The notes beneath the pieces were generated by a model that saw nothing but the letters and a program-made list of their open reading frames with translations, did not search any database and was not told the DNA's origin. From positions 1-22,420 of the forward strand of contig JAUWLN010000005.1 of the NCBI GenBank assembly GCA_030613665.1: a stretch of 22,420 nucleotides of DNA. Reading direction: 5' to 3'. The position numbers and the translations under genes were made by a program. Source of the stretch: Dehalococcoidia bacterium (GTDB lineage: Bacteria > Chloroflexota > Dehalococcoidia > Dehalococcoidales > RBG-16-60-22). Shown here piece after piece: positions 1-7,072 of the stretch; position 1 is the stretch's first letter; each line of letters opens with the position of its first letter.

Positions 1-310
1 GGGCACGGGCAAGACCGGCCGGGGGCTGTTTCGGCCCGATGGCGGCCCCCACCCACTGTGCCGGCTCAAAGGGGGCGAGCCGTGCCGCGGCCTCACTTTC
101 CTTTAAGCTGTCCGGCTGTACCACCGGCAAAGCCAGACGCAGTGCCGCCGTCTTCACCGGCGACATTGTAAGTGAGCGACCCCTTCCCTCTGGCTTGTCC
201 GGCTGGGTATAAACCGCCACCGGCGGACAATGCTCCTGGACCAGCTTCTCCAGAGGGGGTACTGCAAATTCCGGGGTACCCATAAAAAGCACGCGCAAAT
301 CAGCTCTCAT
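1..310 (-). CDS. fmt: Methionyl-tRNA formyltransferase, N-terminal part (3' end outside window)
   Basis: Transfers a formyl group from 10-formyl-tetrahydrofolate to Met-tRNA(fMet) for translation initiation. The minus-strand frame is open from the ATG at 308-310 to the window edge. It shows the family's opening strand and loop (LRVLFMGTPEFAVPPL, about residues 5-20), the block YTQPDKPEGRGR that leads into SPVK, and LPVVQP, all typical of the formyltransferase Rossmann domain. The catalytic Asn-His-Asp region lies beyond the window. An alternative TTG start sits at 296-298, directly before the conserved RVLFMGTPEF. The last 20 or so codons (positions 1-60) keep the expected pattern (AA-x-G, PPA-x-L) but several conserved hydrophobic residues are replaced by Gly, Gln, Lys or Pro, which looks more like poor sequence at a contig end than real divergence. 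The gene reads away from dnaA. Confidence 0.88.
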   Translation of the reverse strand, partial: MRADLRVLFMGTPEFAVPPLEKLVQEHCPPVAVYTQPDKPEGRGRSLTMSPVKTAALRLALPVVQPDSLKESEAAARLAPFEPAQWVGAAIGPKQPPAGLARA

Positions 311-658
311 CGTATAGAATTTTAACACATTGTTAATTTTTTACAACAACTTGGTTTTTGTATTTATGATTGCAAAATCGGGCAAAAAAGAGAGGTTGGA
401 CAACTTGGTAAGGCTTGTTGGGGTTCAAAACTGCCCAGCGATTACCATCAAAACCCTTGCCGGAAAAAGGACGCGGTGGTATTCTATTAATCGTTTGGTT
501 TTTAAATAGGTATTCTTCCAGCAGGCGACTACCCCGATAAAAGTTTCTGATGTCTATTTTGTAAGGGGTATTTTTTGCCAAAATGGGGGGCTAAATCCTG
601 GATAAAGGGAGTTGAAGGCGGTATCAGGTAAAATTTTTACGCTTTTCTGAATTAATTA
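311..658. other. AT-rich spacer between fmt and dnaA
   Basis: This 348-base spacer is much richer in A+T than the coding DNA around it. It must hold the divergent start signals of fmt and dnaA. A 10-base direct repeat, ACAACTTGGT, occurs at 346-355 and 400-409. One weak DnaA-box-like site (TTATCCAGG on the minus strand, about 597-605) is present, but there is no cluster of consensus boxes, so I do not call an origin. A TTGAAG/TAAAAT pair at 612-634, with a spacer of only 11 bases, precedes dnaA. No Shine-Dalgarno motif is visible before the dnaA ATG. A minus-strand open frame at 333-581 is listed separately as doubtful. Confidence 0.5.
333..581 (-). CDS. Doubtful small ORF, 82 aa
   Basis: An open frame starts at a TTG (579-581), with an in-frame stop shortly upstream and no convincing ribosome-binding site. 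The predicted peptide is basic and rich in Asn, Lys, Phe and Pro, with no signal peptide, membrane segment or motif I recognise. It would sit 22 bases upstream of fmt on the same strand. The AT-rich spacer composition makes a chance ORF quite likely, and it could also be the remnant of a decayed gene. I assign no function. Confidence 0.15.
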   Translation of the reverse strand: MAKNTPYKIDIRNFYRGSRLLEEYLFKNQTINRIPPRPFSGKGFDGNRWAVLNPNKPYQVVQPLFFARFCNHKYKNQVVVKN

Positions 659-2020
659 ATGGAAACCAAGTCAGCAAGAGAAATTTGGGGCGCAGCCCTG
701 GGCGAACTGCAGGTGCAGGTCAGCAGGTCAAACTACCGGACCTGGCTGGAAAAAACGGAAGGCCTGGATTACCAGAGCGACCGCTTTGTCATCAGCGTGC
801 CCAATATTTTCATCGCCGAATACCTCGACCGGAATCAGCGTTCCTTAATTGAAAAGACTCTCATCCACCTCACCTCCTCCTCAGAGATGAGGGTCTCTTT
901 TCAGGTGAACGGCAGACACCACCATTCGTCGAATGGGCACTCGGCGGACCCGGCCATTCTAGCCCCCGCGCTATCAGATCCCAACCAGCTAAATCCGAAT
1001 TACGTTTTTGATAACTTCGTCGTCGGCAGTGGTAATCAGCTTGCCTACGCCGCCGCTCGCAGCGTCGCCACGAACCCGGGCAAAATTTACAATCCCCTCT
1101 GTATTTGCGGGCCGGTAGGGCTGGGTAAAACCCATCTCCTGCATGCTATCGGGCAATTAGCACAGGCCAGGCATATCCAGGTCATCTGCGTCAGCGCGGA
1201 GCAGTTCACCAATGAATTTGTCAGCGCCATCCGCCAGAAGAAAGTCGACGACTTTAATCGGAAATACCGCCATGCCGGAATGCTTCTAATTGATGACATT
1301 CATTTCATCGGTGGTAAAAAGCAGACCGAGGAGAGCTTTTTCCACACCTTTAACTCCCTCTTTAACGCAAATCGGCAGATAGTCTTCACCAGCGACCAGC
1401 CACCCAAAGCAATCGCCCTCCTGGATAAAAGACTCCGCTCCCGCTTCGAGAGCGGGCTGGTGGCCGATATTCAGTCTCCAGACCAGGAGACCCGTCAGGC
1501 CATCTTACGGGCAAAAGCCAGGAAGAGGGAAATGGATATCGCTGCTGATGTGCTTGAGTTCATCGCCAGGCAGGGCCAGCAAAACATAAGAGAGCTAGAA
1601 GGGTTATTGAACCGCGTTACCGCTTTCGCCAAGTTGTTAAACTCACCACCGACACTGGAACTGGCAGCCAAGGCAGTTGTAAACATCGGAAGCAGGGAAG
1701 GAGTGACCAATTCGAGCGCGCACAGCCGGGTCATCAACGCCGTTGCCCAGGCCTTCGACCTTCAGCCCGAGGATTTGAAAGGCAGCCGGAGAGACAAAGA
1801 AACTTCGCTGGCCCGACGCGTTGCCATGTATCTCCTCCGCCAGGAGAACGGTTGTTCGCTCGCCCAGATAGGTGCCCTTCTCGGTGACAGGGACCCTTCT
1901 TCCGTAACCGTCGGTTCGAAAAAGCTCGCCGCAGAATTAGTTCACGACAAATCAATCAAACATAAGCTTGCGGATATTCAAAAAATTCTCAACTCACAAA
2001 CAAAACGCAAGACAACCTGA
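659..2020 (+). CDS. dnaA: Chromosomal replication initiator protein DnaA
   Basis: ATP-dependent initiator that binds and opens the replication origin. The 453-aa length is normal. Domain I is at about 1-80 (WLEKTEGLD, VPNIFIAEYL), followed by a short His/Ser-rich linker (about 84-112). The AAA+ domain has Walker A GPVGLGKT (151-158; the usual first residues are GG), Walker B LLIDDIHF (209-216), the box VII arginine-finger region LDKRLRSRFESGL (255-267) and sensor 2 NIRELEGLLNRV (309-320). Domain IV is at about 355-453. Its signature, normally GGRDHTTV, reads GDRDPSSV here (409-416), so the His-Thr-Thr of the DNA-recognition helix is Pro-Ser-Ser. The ATG lacks a Shine-Dalgarno motif, but no better start exists. 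Downstream neighbours are obgE and nadD on the same strand. Identity is certain; the altered box-recognition helix is the odd point. Confidence 0.97.
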   Translation: METKSAREIWGAALGELQVQVSRSNYRTWLEKTEGLDYQSDRFVISVPNIFIAEYLDRNQRSLIEKTLIHLTSSSEMRVSFQVNGRHHHSSNGHSADPAILAPALSDPNQLNPNYVFDNFVVGSGNQLAYAAARSVATNPGKIYNPLCICGPVGLGKTHLLHAIGQLAQARHIQVICVSAEQFTNEFVSAIRQKKVDDFNRKYRHAGMLLIDDIHFIGGKKQTEESFFHTFNSLFNANRQIVFTSDQPPKAIALLDKRLRSRFESGLVADIQSPDQETRQAILRAKARKREMDIAADVLEFIARQGQQNIRELEGLLNRVTAFAKLLNSPPTLELAAKAVVNIGSREGVTNSSAHSRVINAVAQAFDLQPEDLKGSRRDKETSLARRVAMYLLRQENGCSLAQIGALLGDRDPSSVTVGSKKLAAELVHDKSIKHKLADIQKILNSQTKRKTT

Positions 2021-2276
2021 ATCTCTTTATTCCGGTTACAACCCCTCGCCGTTCCAAAAATCCCGGCCAGGCCATTCAACTATTGCCTTCTTTTTGAGCA
2101 TTTATTGGCTTTTTTTTATCAACATCTTTTGTAACTTGGACACGGGCCGCTATCGTTCACCAAAATGCCCAACGGATATTACTACAATTGTTATTAAATT
2201 CTCCATATACTGGATAGGATAGTGTATATTATTAACAAAGTAATGGCGTTAATCGATTTGAGGTTTATATATAAAA
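2021..2276. other. AT-rich spacer between dnaA and obgE
   Basis: This 256-base spacer is AT-rich and holds no supported gene. It has a near-consensus DnaA box TTATCAACA at 2116-2124 (8 of 9 bases of TTATCCACA), but a single site is weak evidence for an origin. A possible promoter for obgE is TTGTTA (2188-2193) with TATACT (2206-2211), though the 12-base spacer is shorter than normal. No clear dnaA terminator hairpin is seen. Confidence 0.4.
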
Positions 2277-3542
2277 TTGATAGATAAAGCAGAGATTCTG
2301 GTAAAGTCAGGTGCGGGCGGTGATGGCGCAATCAGCTTCAGGCGGGAAAAGTGCGTTCCTTTTGGGGGTCCTGACGGTGGTGACGGGGGGAAAGGGGGCA
2401 ACGTAATTGTCCGGGCCGAGCCGGCCAGCACCAGCCTGAGGAAATACCAGCACCGGAAACGCTATCTTGCCGGGGAAGGTGGGAACGGTGGAAACAAGAA
2501 AAAGCACGGTCGGAATGGCAGCGATTTAACCCTGACCGTACCACCGGGGACTCTGGTGGTCAAAAAGACAGCCCTGCCCGGCGAAGAAATACTTGCTGAC
2601 CTTGAGGAGGTCGGCGAGCAGGTGGTGGTGGCCAGAGGAGGAAGGGGGGGTTTGGGCAATACACGCTTCTCCTCCTCTACCAACCAGGCACCCCGTATCG
2701 CCCAGCGAGGAGAGCCCGGCGAGGAAGTCGCCATTGTGCTGGAATTGAGGCTCATCGCTGATGTCGGCATTATCGGCTATCCCAACGCGGGAAAGTCGAC
2801 TTTGCTGTCGAAGGCATCTGGAGCCAGGCCCAAAATCGCTGGCTATCCATTCACCACGCTGGAGCCGGTTCTTGGAGCGGCTGAAGTAGGGATGCAGAGC
2901 ATTGTCCTGGCCGAGATACCGGGCTTGATTGAGGATGCCCATCTCGGGCGCGGCCTCGGGCACGAATTCCTCCGCCACAGTCTGCGCACCAAAATGCTGC
3001 TTCACCTGGTCGACGGCAGCCACGAATCGCCGCTGGAAGACATGATACGGGTGAATAACGAGCTCGCGCTTTATGACTCGGCGCTGGCGCAGAAACCCCA
3101 GTATGTCGTGGTGAATAAAATTGACCTGCCGCCCGTAGCCGCCAGGCAGCAGGAGATAGAGAAGTCGTTCCGGGAGGCAGGAGTCAAGGTATTTTTTATA
3201 TCGGCGGCGACGGGACAGGGCGTGGGCGAGCTGGTGGCCGCCACCGCCGGGAAGCTGGGCCAGATGGAAAAGAGCCACGCGGCTCTCAAAGAGGCTCCGA
3301 GGAAGGTATTTCGTCCGCAACCCCGGGGGAGGGGCACAAGGGTAATCAGGGAAGGCGAAACCTTTGTCATCCAGGCACCCGAGATGGAACGCATTGTGGC
3401 GGCGAAGGGAGCTGATGAAAGCGAGTTACGCGCCCAGCTTCTGCACCAGCTTTCCAGGGCCGGCATTGTCAGAGAACTGGAGAAAGCCGGTATAAAACCA
3501 GGTGACAGAGTACGCTGCGGGATTGTAGAATGGGTATGGTAA
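2277..3542 (+). CDS. obgE: Obg-family GTPase (ObgE/CgtA)
   Basis: Ribosome-associated GTPase involved in 50S assembly and stress control; 421 aa, full length. The start is TTG at 2277: an in-frame stop lies at 2259-2261 and translation from TTG gives IDKAEILVKSG, matching the family's opening strand. The glycine-rich Obg domain covers about 1-158. The G domain has G1 GYPNAGKST (167-175), G2 PFTTLEP (191-197), G3 AEIPGLIE (212-219), G4 NKID (280-283) and G5 SAATGQG (309-315). G3 has Glu213 where most family members have Asp (DxPG). The C-terminal OCT domain runs from about 345 to 421 and ends RVRCGIVEWVW. A weak GAGG lies upstream. The stop is 4 bases before nadD, which suggests translational coupling. 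Confidence 0.96.
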   Translation: MIDKAEILVKSGAGGDGAISFRREKCVPFGGPDGGDGGKGGNVIVRAEPASTSLRKYQHRKRYLAGEGGNGGNKKKHGRNGSDLTLTVPPGTLVVKKTALPGEEILADLEEVGEQVVVARGGRGGLGNTRFSSSTNQAPRIAQRGEPGEEVAIVLELRLIADVGIIGYPNAGKSTLLSKASGARPKIAGYPFTTLEPVLGAAEVGMQSIVLAEIPGLIEDAHLGRGLGHEFLRHSLRTKMLLHLVDGSHESPLEDMIRVNNELALYDSALAQKPQYVVVNKIDLPPVAARQQEIEKSFREAGVKVFFISAATGQGVGELVAATAGKLGQMEKSHAALKEAPRKVFRPQPRGRGTRVIREGETFVIQAPEMERIVAAKGADESELRAQLLHQLSRAGIVRELEKAGIKPGDRVRCGIVEWVW

Positions 3543-3546
3543 TTTC

Positions 3547-4149
3547 ATGAATGTCGGTGTTTTAGGCGGCACATTTGACCCGGTTCACAACGGGCATCTT
3601 ATCCTGGCAGACGTGGCTGAGGAGCAGCTTAACCTGAGTGAGATGCTTTTTGTCCCGGTCGGCCAGCCGTGGCTCAAGACAGAACGGATTATCACGCCGG
3701 CCCAGCACCGATTGCAGATGCTGCGGCTGGCGCTTGACGACAGGCCCCAGTTCAGAATCTCTGAAATGGAAATAGAACGGCCTGGGCCAACTTACACGAT
3801 AGATACCATTAAGGAGTTGAAAGACGGCCTTAATGCTGACGATGAACTGTTCTTTATACTGGGCCAGGACAGCCTGATGCAGGTTCCGCAGTGGCATGAA
3901 GCTCAAGACCTCGTACAGCTCTGTTACCTGGCAGCGGCGCCGAGGCCAGGCGTTAAAAAGCCGGACTTGAAGGCCCTGGAAGCGGAAATTCCGGGCATCA
4001 AGCAGCGGGTCATGCTTATGAAGGAGCCGAAGGTTGATATCACCGCCACGGATATCAGAGAGCGTGTTGCCAGAGGCCTTTCAGTGCGCCACCTTGTCCC
4101 CGAGCCGGTCAACCGTTACATCAAAGAGCAAAAACTCTATGTTGTCTGA
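3547..4149 (+). CDS. nadD: Nicotinate-nucleotide adenylyltransferase NadD
   Basis: Makes deamido-NAD from nicotinate mononucleotide and ATP in NAD biosynthesis; cytosolic. The 200-aa length is typical. The N-terminus GVLGGTFDPVHNGH contains the nucleotidyltransferase (T/H)xGH motif as HNGH. The family block FFILGQDSLMQVPQWHEAQDL is present with Gln-Asp-Ser at the GADxxxxLPxW position. Near the C-terminus ITATDIRERV stands for the (I/V)SSTxIR motif. The gene follows obgE by 4 bases and most likely shares its message. The next operon's promoter begins right after its stop. Confidence 0.95.
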   Translation: MNVGVLGGTFDPVHNGHLILADVAEEQLNLSEMLFVPVGQPWLKTERIITPAQHRLQMLRLALDDRPQFRISEMEIERPGPTYTIDTIKELKDGLNADDELFFILGQDSLMQVPQWHEAQDLVQLCYLAAAPRPGVKKPDLKALEAEIPGIKQRVMLMKEPKVDITATDIRERVARGLSVRHLVPEPVNRYIKEQKLYVV

Positions 4150-4155
4150 GTTTTC

Positions 4156-4184
4156 TGGACAACTGCGCCACTTTTACATAGAAT
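4156..4184 (+). promoter_or_regulatory. Sigma-70-like promoter for the corrinoid/methyltransferase operon
   Basis: TGGACA (4156-4161) and TAGAAT (4179-4184) are separated by 17 bases; each hexamer matches the consensus at 5 of 6 positions. The site lies just after the nadD stop and about 45 bases before the corrinoid protein start, which has its own AAAGGAG ribosome-binding site (4215-4221). This suggests the operon is transcribed separately from nadD. Confidence 0.5.
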
Positions 4185-4229
4185 TGAGATATTCTGAGAT
4201 TCCTACGAGGGAAGAAAGGAGTCGGTTAG

Positions 4230-4865
4230 ATGGCTGATATGTCTCTTTTGGCACAGGCGATTGAACAGGGTGACCGTGAAAAGACCGTGGAGTTGACCCA
4301 GAAAGCGCTTGGCGCCGGCGATAACCCGCAGGGCGTCATTACACAGGGGTTGCAGGCGGGCATGGCCGCGGTGGGAGAGAAATTTTCCAGCGGGGAATAC
4401 TTCCTCCCCGATATGCTCATGGCGGCACGGGCGATGAAGGCCGCCCTTGAGGTGCTCGCGCCGGCCCTCGAGGAGACCGGCATTCCGACCATCGGCAAGG
4501 TGGTCATCGGCACCGTTGAGGGCGACATGCATGACATCGGCAAGAACGTGGTCGCCACCTTTCTCAGCGGCAACGGCTTCGAGGTCTTTGACCTCGGGAG
4601 CAACGTGGCGACCCAGAAATTCATTGACGAGGTAAAAGAGAAGAAGCCCGATATCCTGGGGATGTCGGCACTGCTGACCACCACCATGCCGTTGATGGGC
4701 AAGGTCATCAAGGCGCTGGAGGAGACGGGACTGCGTTCCAGCGTTAAGGTGGTCGTCGGCGGGGCGCCGGTGACGCAGGACTACGCTGCTTATATCGGTG
4801 CCGATGGTTACGCCCATGACGGCGGCCGGGCGGTGCCGGTATGTCGGGAGCTTGTCGGGAAGTAG
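4230..4865 (+). CDS. Corrinoid (B12-binding) methyl-carrier protein, MtbC/MttC-type
   Basis: Carries a methyl group on cobalt between a substrate methyltransferase and an acceptor methyltransferase; cytosolic. The 211-aa length is normal. The helical N-terminal cap (B12-binding-2 type, about 5-85) includes VGEKFSSGEYFLPDMLMAARAM. The Rossmann-like cobalamin domain (about 88-211) has GDMHDIGKN, giving the DxHxxG motif with His101 as the expected lower cobalt ligand. It also has GMSALLTTTM (144-153), GGAP (177-180) and GADGYAHD (190-197), which contact the nucleotide tail. The ATG follows AAAGGAG by 8 bases. Two URO-D-fold methyltransferases follow in the same operon, so this is probably their shared carrier. 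The methyl donor cannot be told from this protein alone. Confidence 0.93.
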   Translation: MADMSLLAQAIEQGDREKTVELTQKALGAGDNPQGVITQGLQAGMAAVGEKFSSGEYFLPDMLMAARAMKAALEVLAPALEETGIPTIGKVVIGTVEGDMHDIGKNVVATFLSGNGFEVFDLGSNVATQKFIDEVKEKKPDILGMSALLTTTMPLMGKVIKALEETGLRSSVKVVVGGAPVTQDYAAYIGADGYAHDGGRAVPVCRELVGK

Positions 4866-4887
4866 TATTTTCAAAGGTACAGACAAG

Positions 4888-6015
4888 ATGGCCATGACTA
4901 AAAAGCAGCAGATACTGGCGGCGGCGCGGGGCGAAAAGCTGGACAGGCTGCCTTTCGGGGCGCGCATTGACGTCTGGTATAACTATCACTCCGCCCACGG
5001 CACCCTCCCCGATAAATACCGGGGCTGGAGCCAGACGGATATCCTGCGCGACCAGGGCGCCGGCGCTCAGGCGCGCTTCTTTTCCGTGACCAGGGAAAAA
5101 TACCGCGATATGGAAGTGGTGGAAACAAACGACCCACCCTACATCACTACCGAGTACCATACGCCCGTCGGCACCGTAGCCAAGAAGGAGCTCTTTGATA
5201 CTTCCGAAGGGCCTTGGATAAAGTATGAGATGGAAAAGCTCTTCAAGAGCGAGGAAGACTACCCGGTGCTCAAGTACGTCATGGAGCACACCGAGGCGGT
5301 GGATAACTTTGAGCCGTATCAAAAGTTGCGCGAGGAGATTGGGGAGGACGGCATGGTGATGACCGCCTCCGGCGGACTCTGGTCGCCGGTGCAGCGCGTC
5401 ATGCGCGAAATCATAGGCTATGAGCTGTTCTTCTATGAGCTGGCCGACCGCCCGGCGCGGGTGGAGGAATTGATTGAGGCGGTAAAAGACCTGGAGAGAA
5501 GAAAGCTGAAGGTGGCGATAGGGTGCGACCTGGAAATCTTCAATGTCTGCGCCAACTGGAGCGATGATATTCAGACGCCGGTGTTCCGGAAGTATTTCGT
5601 TCCCTGGTTTCAGGAGGTAAGCGAATTTCTTCATTCCCACGGTCGCCTCGTCATGGCGCACACCGATGGCGAAATGCGGCGCCTGAACCCCATGTTTTGT
5701 GAGACCGGCATTGACATCGCCGAAGCCATTACCCCCGCCCCGCAGACCCTGGTCAGCATGAAGGAGTTCCGGGAAGTGCTGGGCGACGGGGTTACTCTCT
5801 GGGGCGGGATACCGTCGATACTGTTCGAGCCGATGTATAGCGACGAGGACTTTGACGCCTTTATCAAGAACATGTTCCGGGAGATGGCCCCGGGGTACCG
5901 GTTCATCGTGGGGATGGGGGACAACCTGCCCTTTGACGGTGATATCAACCGTGTCGGCCGGGTCGTTGACCTCATCGATAAGTATGGCCGGCTGCCAGTT
6001 GAAGTCCAGGAGTGA
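4888..6015 (+). CDS. URO-D-fold methyltransferase without the His-x-Cys zinc motif
   Basis: A 375-aa protein of the uroporphyrinogen decarboxylase-like superfamily (the fold of MtaA, MtbA and CmuA). The ATG at 4888 is chosen because the frame upstream overlaps the corrinoid gene and its conserved start (MTKKQQILAAARGEKLDRLP) begins here. Landmarks are SGGLWSPVQR (161-170), HTDGEMRRL (258-266), WGGIPS (305-310) and GMGDNLP (342-348). Where MtaA-type enzymes have HxC, this protein has HTDG, so a Zn-thiolate site of that type is absent. Placed between a corrinoid protein and an MtaA-like enzyme, it may be the substrate-specific methyltransferase or an accessory one. A true heme-pathway HemE is unlikely given this context and motif set. 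The substrate is unknown. Its TGA overlaps an unused GTG of the next gene. Confidence 0.85.
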   Translation: MAMTKKQQILAAARGEKLDRLPFGARIDVWYNYHSAHGTLPDKYRGWSQTDILRDQGAGAQARFFSVTREKYRDMEVVETNDPPYITTEYHTPVGTVAKKELFDTSEGPWIKYEMEKLFKSEEDYPVLKYVMEHTEAVDNFEPYQKLREEIGEDGMVMTASGGLWSPVQRVMREIIGYELFFYELADRPARVEELIEAVKDLERRKLKVAIGCDLEIFNVCANWSDDIQTPVFRKYFVPWFQEVSEFLHSHGRLVMAHTDGEMRRLNPMFCETGIDIAEAITPAPQTLVSMKEFREVLGDGVTLWGGIPSILFEPMYSDEDFDAFIKNMFREMAPGYRFIVGMGDNLPFDGDINRVGRVVDLIDKYGRLPVEVQE

Positions 6016-6020
6016 GCAAG

Positions 6021-7055
6021 ATGACCATTGAGAACGAGGGAGAAAAGACTGACCTGACCCCCAGGCGGCGTTTCCTGGCCAACCTTATGGGCGGTCGCCG
6101 GGGCAAGCGCATTTCCGTATCCAACCCCACCTCAATCGCCTGCGTGGAACTGATAAACAAGGTTGGCGTCCATTTCCCCGAGGCCCATACCGATGCCAGC
6201 GCCATGGCGGAACTGGCCGCCGCCGGCTATGAACTCATGGGCTTTGATACCATCATGCCGGAGTTCAGCGTTCAGCAGGAGGCCGCCGCCCTCGGCTGTG
6301 ACGTTCACTGGGGCAGCGATACCATGATGCCGGAAACGATGACGCACCCGGCGAAGAGCCCTGCGGATGTTGTAATCCCGGATAACCTGCTGGAAAAACC
6401 TTCCATAAAGGTGGTGCTGGAGGCCATATCGCAGCTGCGCCGCGAGTACGGCGACCGCGTGGCCATTCTCGGCAAGGTGATGGGCCCGTGGACCATCTGT
6501 TACCATACGGTCGGCGTGGAGGACTTTCTCATCTCGATACGGCTTGACCCCGACCAGGTGAGGGCATACCTGGAAGCGTATATGCCGGTGACGATTGCCG
6601 TCGCCAACGCCCAGCTCCGGGCCGGTGCCGATGCCGTGGTGCTTCCCGACCATGCCACCGGCGCCATGGTCAGCGCCCAGACCTATGCCGAATTCCTGGT
6701 GCCGGTGCACCGGAAGATGCTGGCGCATATCGGCGGGCCGACCATCCTGCATATCTGTGGCAAGTGTCTCGACCGTATTCCGCACATCGCCACCGAGGGG
6801 TATGACGGCTATCACTTCGAGTGGCAGAATGACCCTGAAAAGGCGGTTGAAGCGGCGGGGGGTCAGATGTCGCTGCTGGGGGGCATCAGCAATATTACAG
6901 CCCTGTTGCAGGGCACGCCGGACGACGTGTACAAACAGGCCAGGTACAATATAGAAGCGGGCGTTGACTCCATCGGGCCGGAGTGTGCCATATCGTTGCA
7001 GACCCCGCTGGAAAACCTGAAGGCGATAATTGCCGCCGCCGAAGAGGGCTATTAG
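6021..7055 (+). CDS. MtaA/MtbA-like methylcobamide methyltransferase (URO-D fold) with zinc motif
   Basis: Probably transfers methyl between the corrinoid protein and a second partner (a thiol or tetrahydrofolate). The 344-aa length is typical. The zinc ligands expected for MtaA-type enzymes are present: His244 and Cys246 in ILHICGKC and a distal Cys322 in IGPECAISL. Other family blocks are MGPWTICYH (about 154-162), LPDHATGAMVS (208-218) and LLGGISN (285-291). The ATG at 6021 is preferred over the GTG at 6012 because AGGAG (6007-6011) is 9 bases before it and would touch the GTG. It is the third gene of the operon, nearly overlapping the previous one. Coenzyme M is the acceptor in methanogens. 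In a bacterium with an AcsE-like gene nearby, the partner is more likely the folate side or an unknown thiol; that is inference. Confidence 0.9.
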   Translation: MTIENEGEKTDLTPRRRFLANLMGGRRGKRISVSNPTSIACVELINKVGVHFPEAHTDASAMAELAAAGYELMGFDTIMPEFSVQQEAAALGCDVHWGSDTMMPETMTHPAKSPADVVIPDNLLEKPSIKVVLEAISQLRREYGDRVAILGKVMGPWTICYHTVGVEDFLISIRLDPDQVRAYLEAYMPVTIAVANAQLRAGADAVVLPDHATGAMVSAQTYAEFLVPVHRKMLAHIGGPTILHICGKCLDRIPHIATEGYDGYHFEWQNDPEKAVEAAGGQMSLLGGISNITALLQGTPDDVYKQARYNIEAGVDSIGPECAISLQTPLENLKAIIAAAEEGY

Positions 7056-7072
7056 ATTCTAGCGGGTGGGGA

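Noticed and set aside
1968..2222. Plus-strand ORF of 84 codons overlapping the dnaA end
   Set aside because: It starts inside dnaA, has no ribosome-binding site, and its second half is low-complexity AT-rich spacer.
311..2276. Replication origin next to dnaA
   Set aside because: The spacers are AT-rich but contain only isolated, imperfect DnaA boxes at about 597 and 2116, and the DnaA recognition helix is atypical. Skew data would be needed.
2910..2940. Obg G3 motif with Glu in place of Asp as a sign of a defective GTPase
   Set aside because: All other G motifs and both flanking domains are intact, and I believe related lineages may share this substitution, so it is noted in the annotation but not promoted.
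4798..4887. Upstream extension of the first URO-D gene into the corrinoid gene
   Set aside because: The extension overlaps conserved corrinoid-protein codons and the family's N-terminus begins at the ATG at 4888.
4203..5661. Overlapping minus-strand ORFs opposite the corrinoid and first URO-D genes
   Set aside because: They are shadows of the plus-strand genes, with biased composition and no motif.
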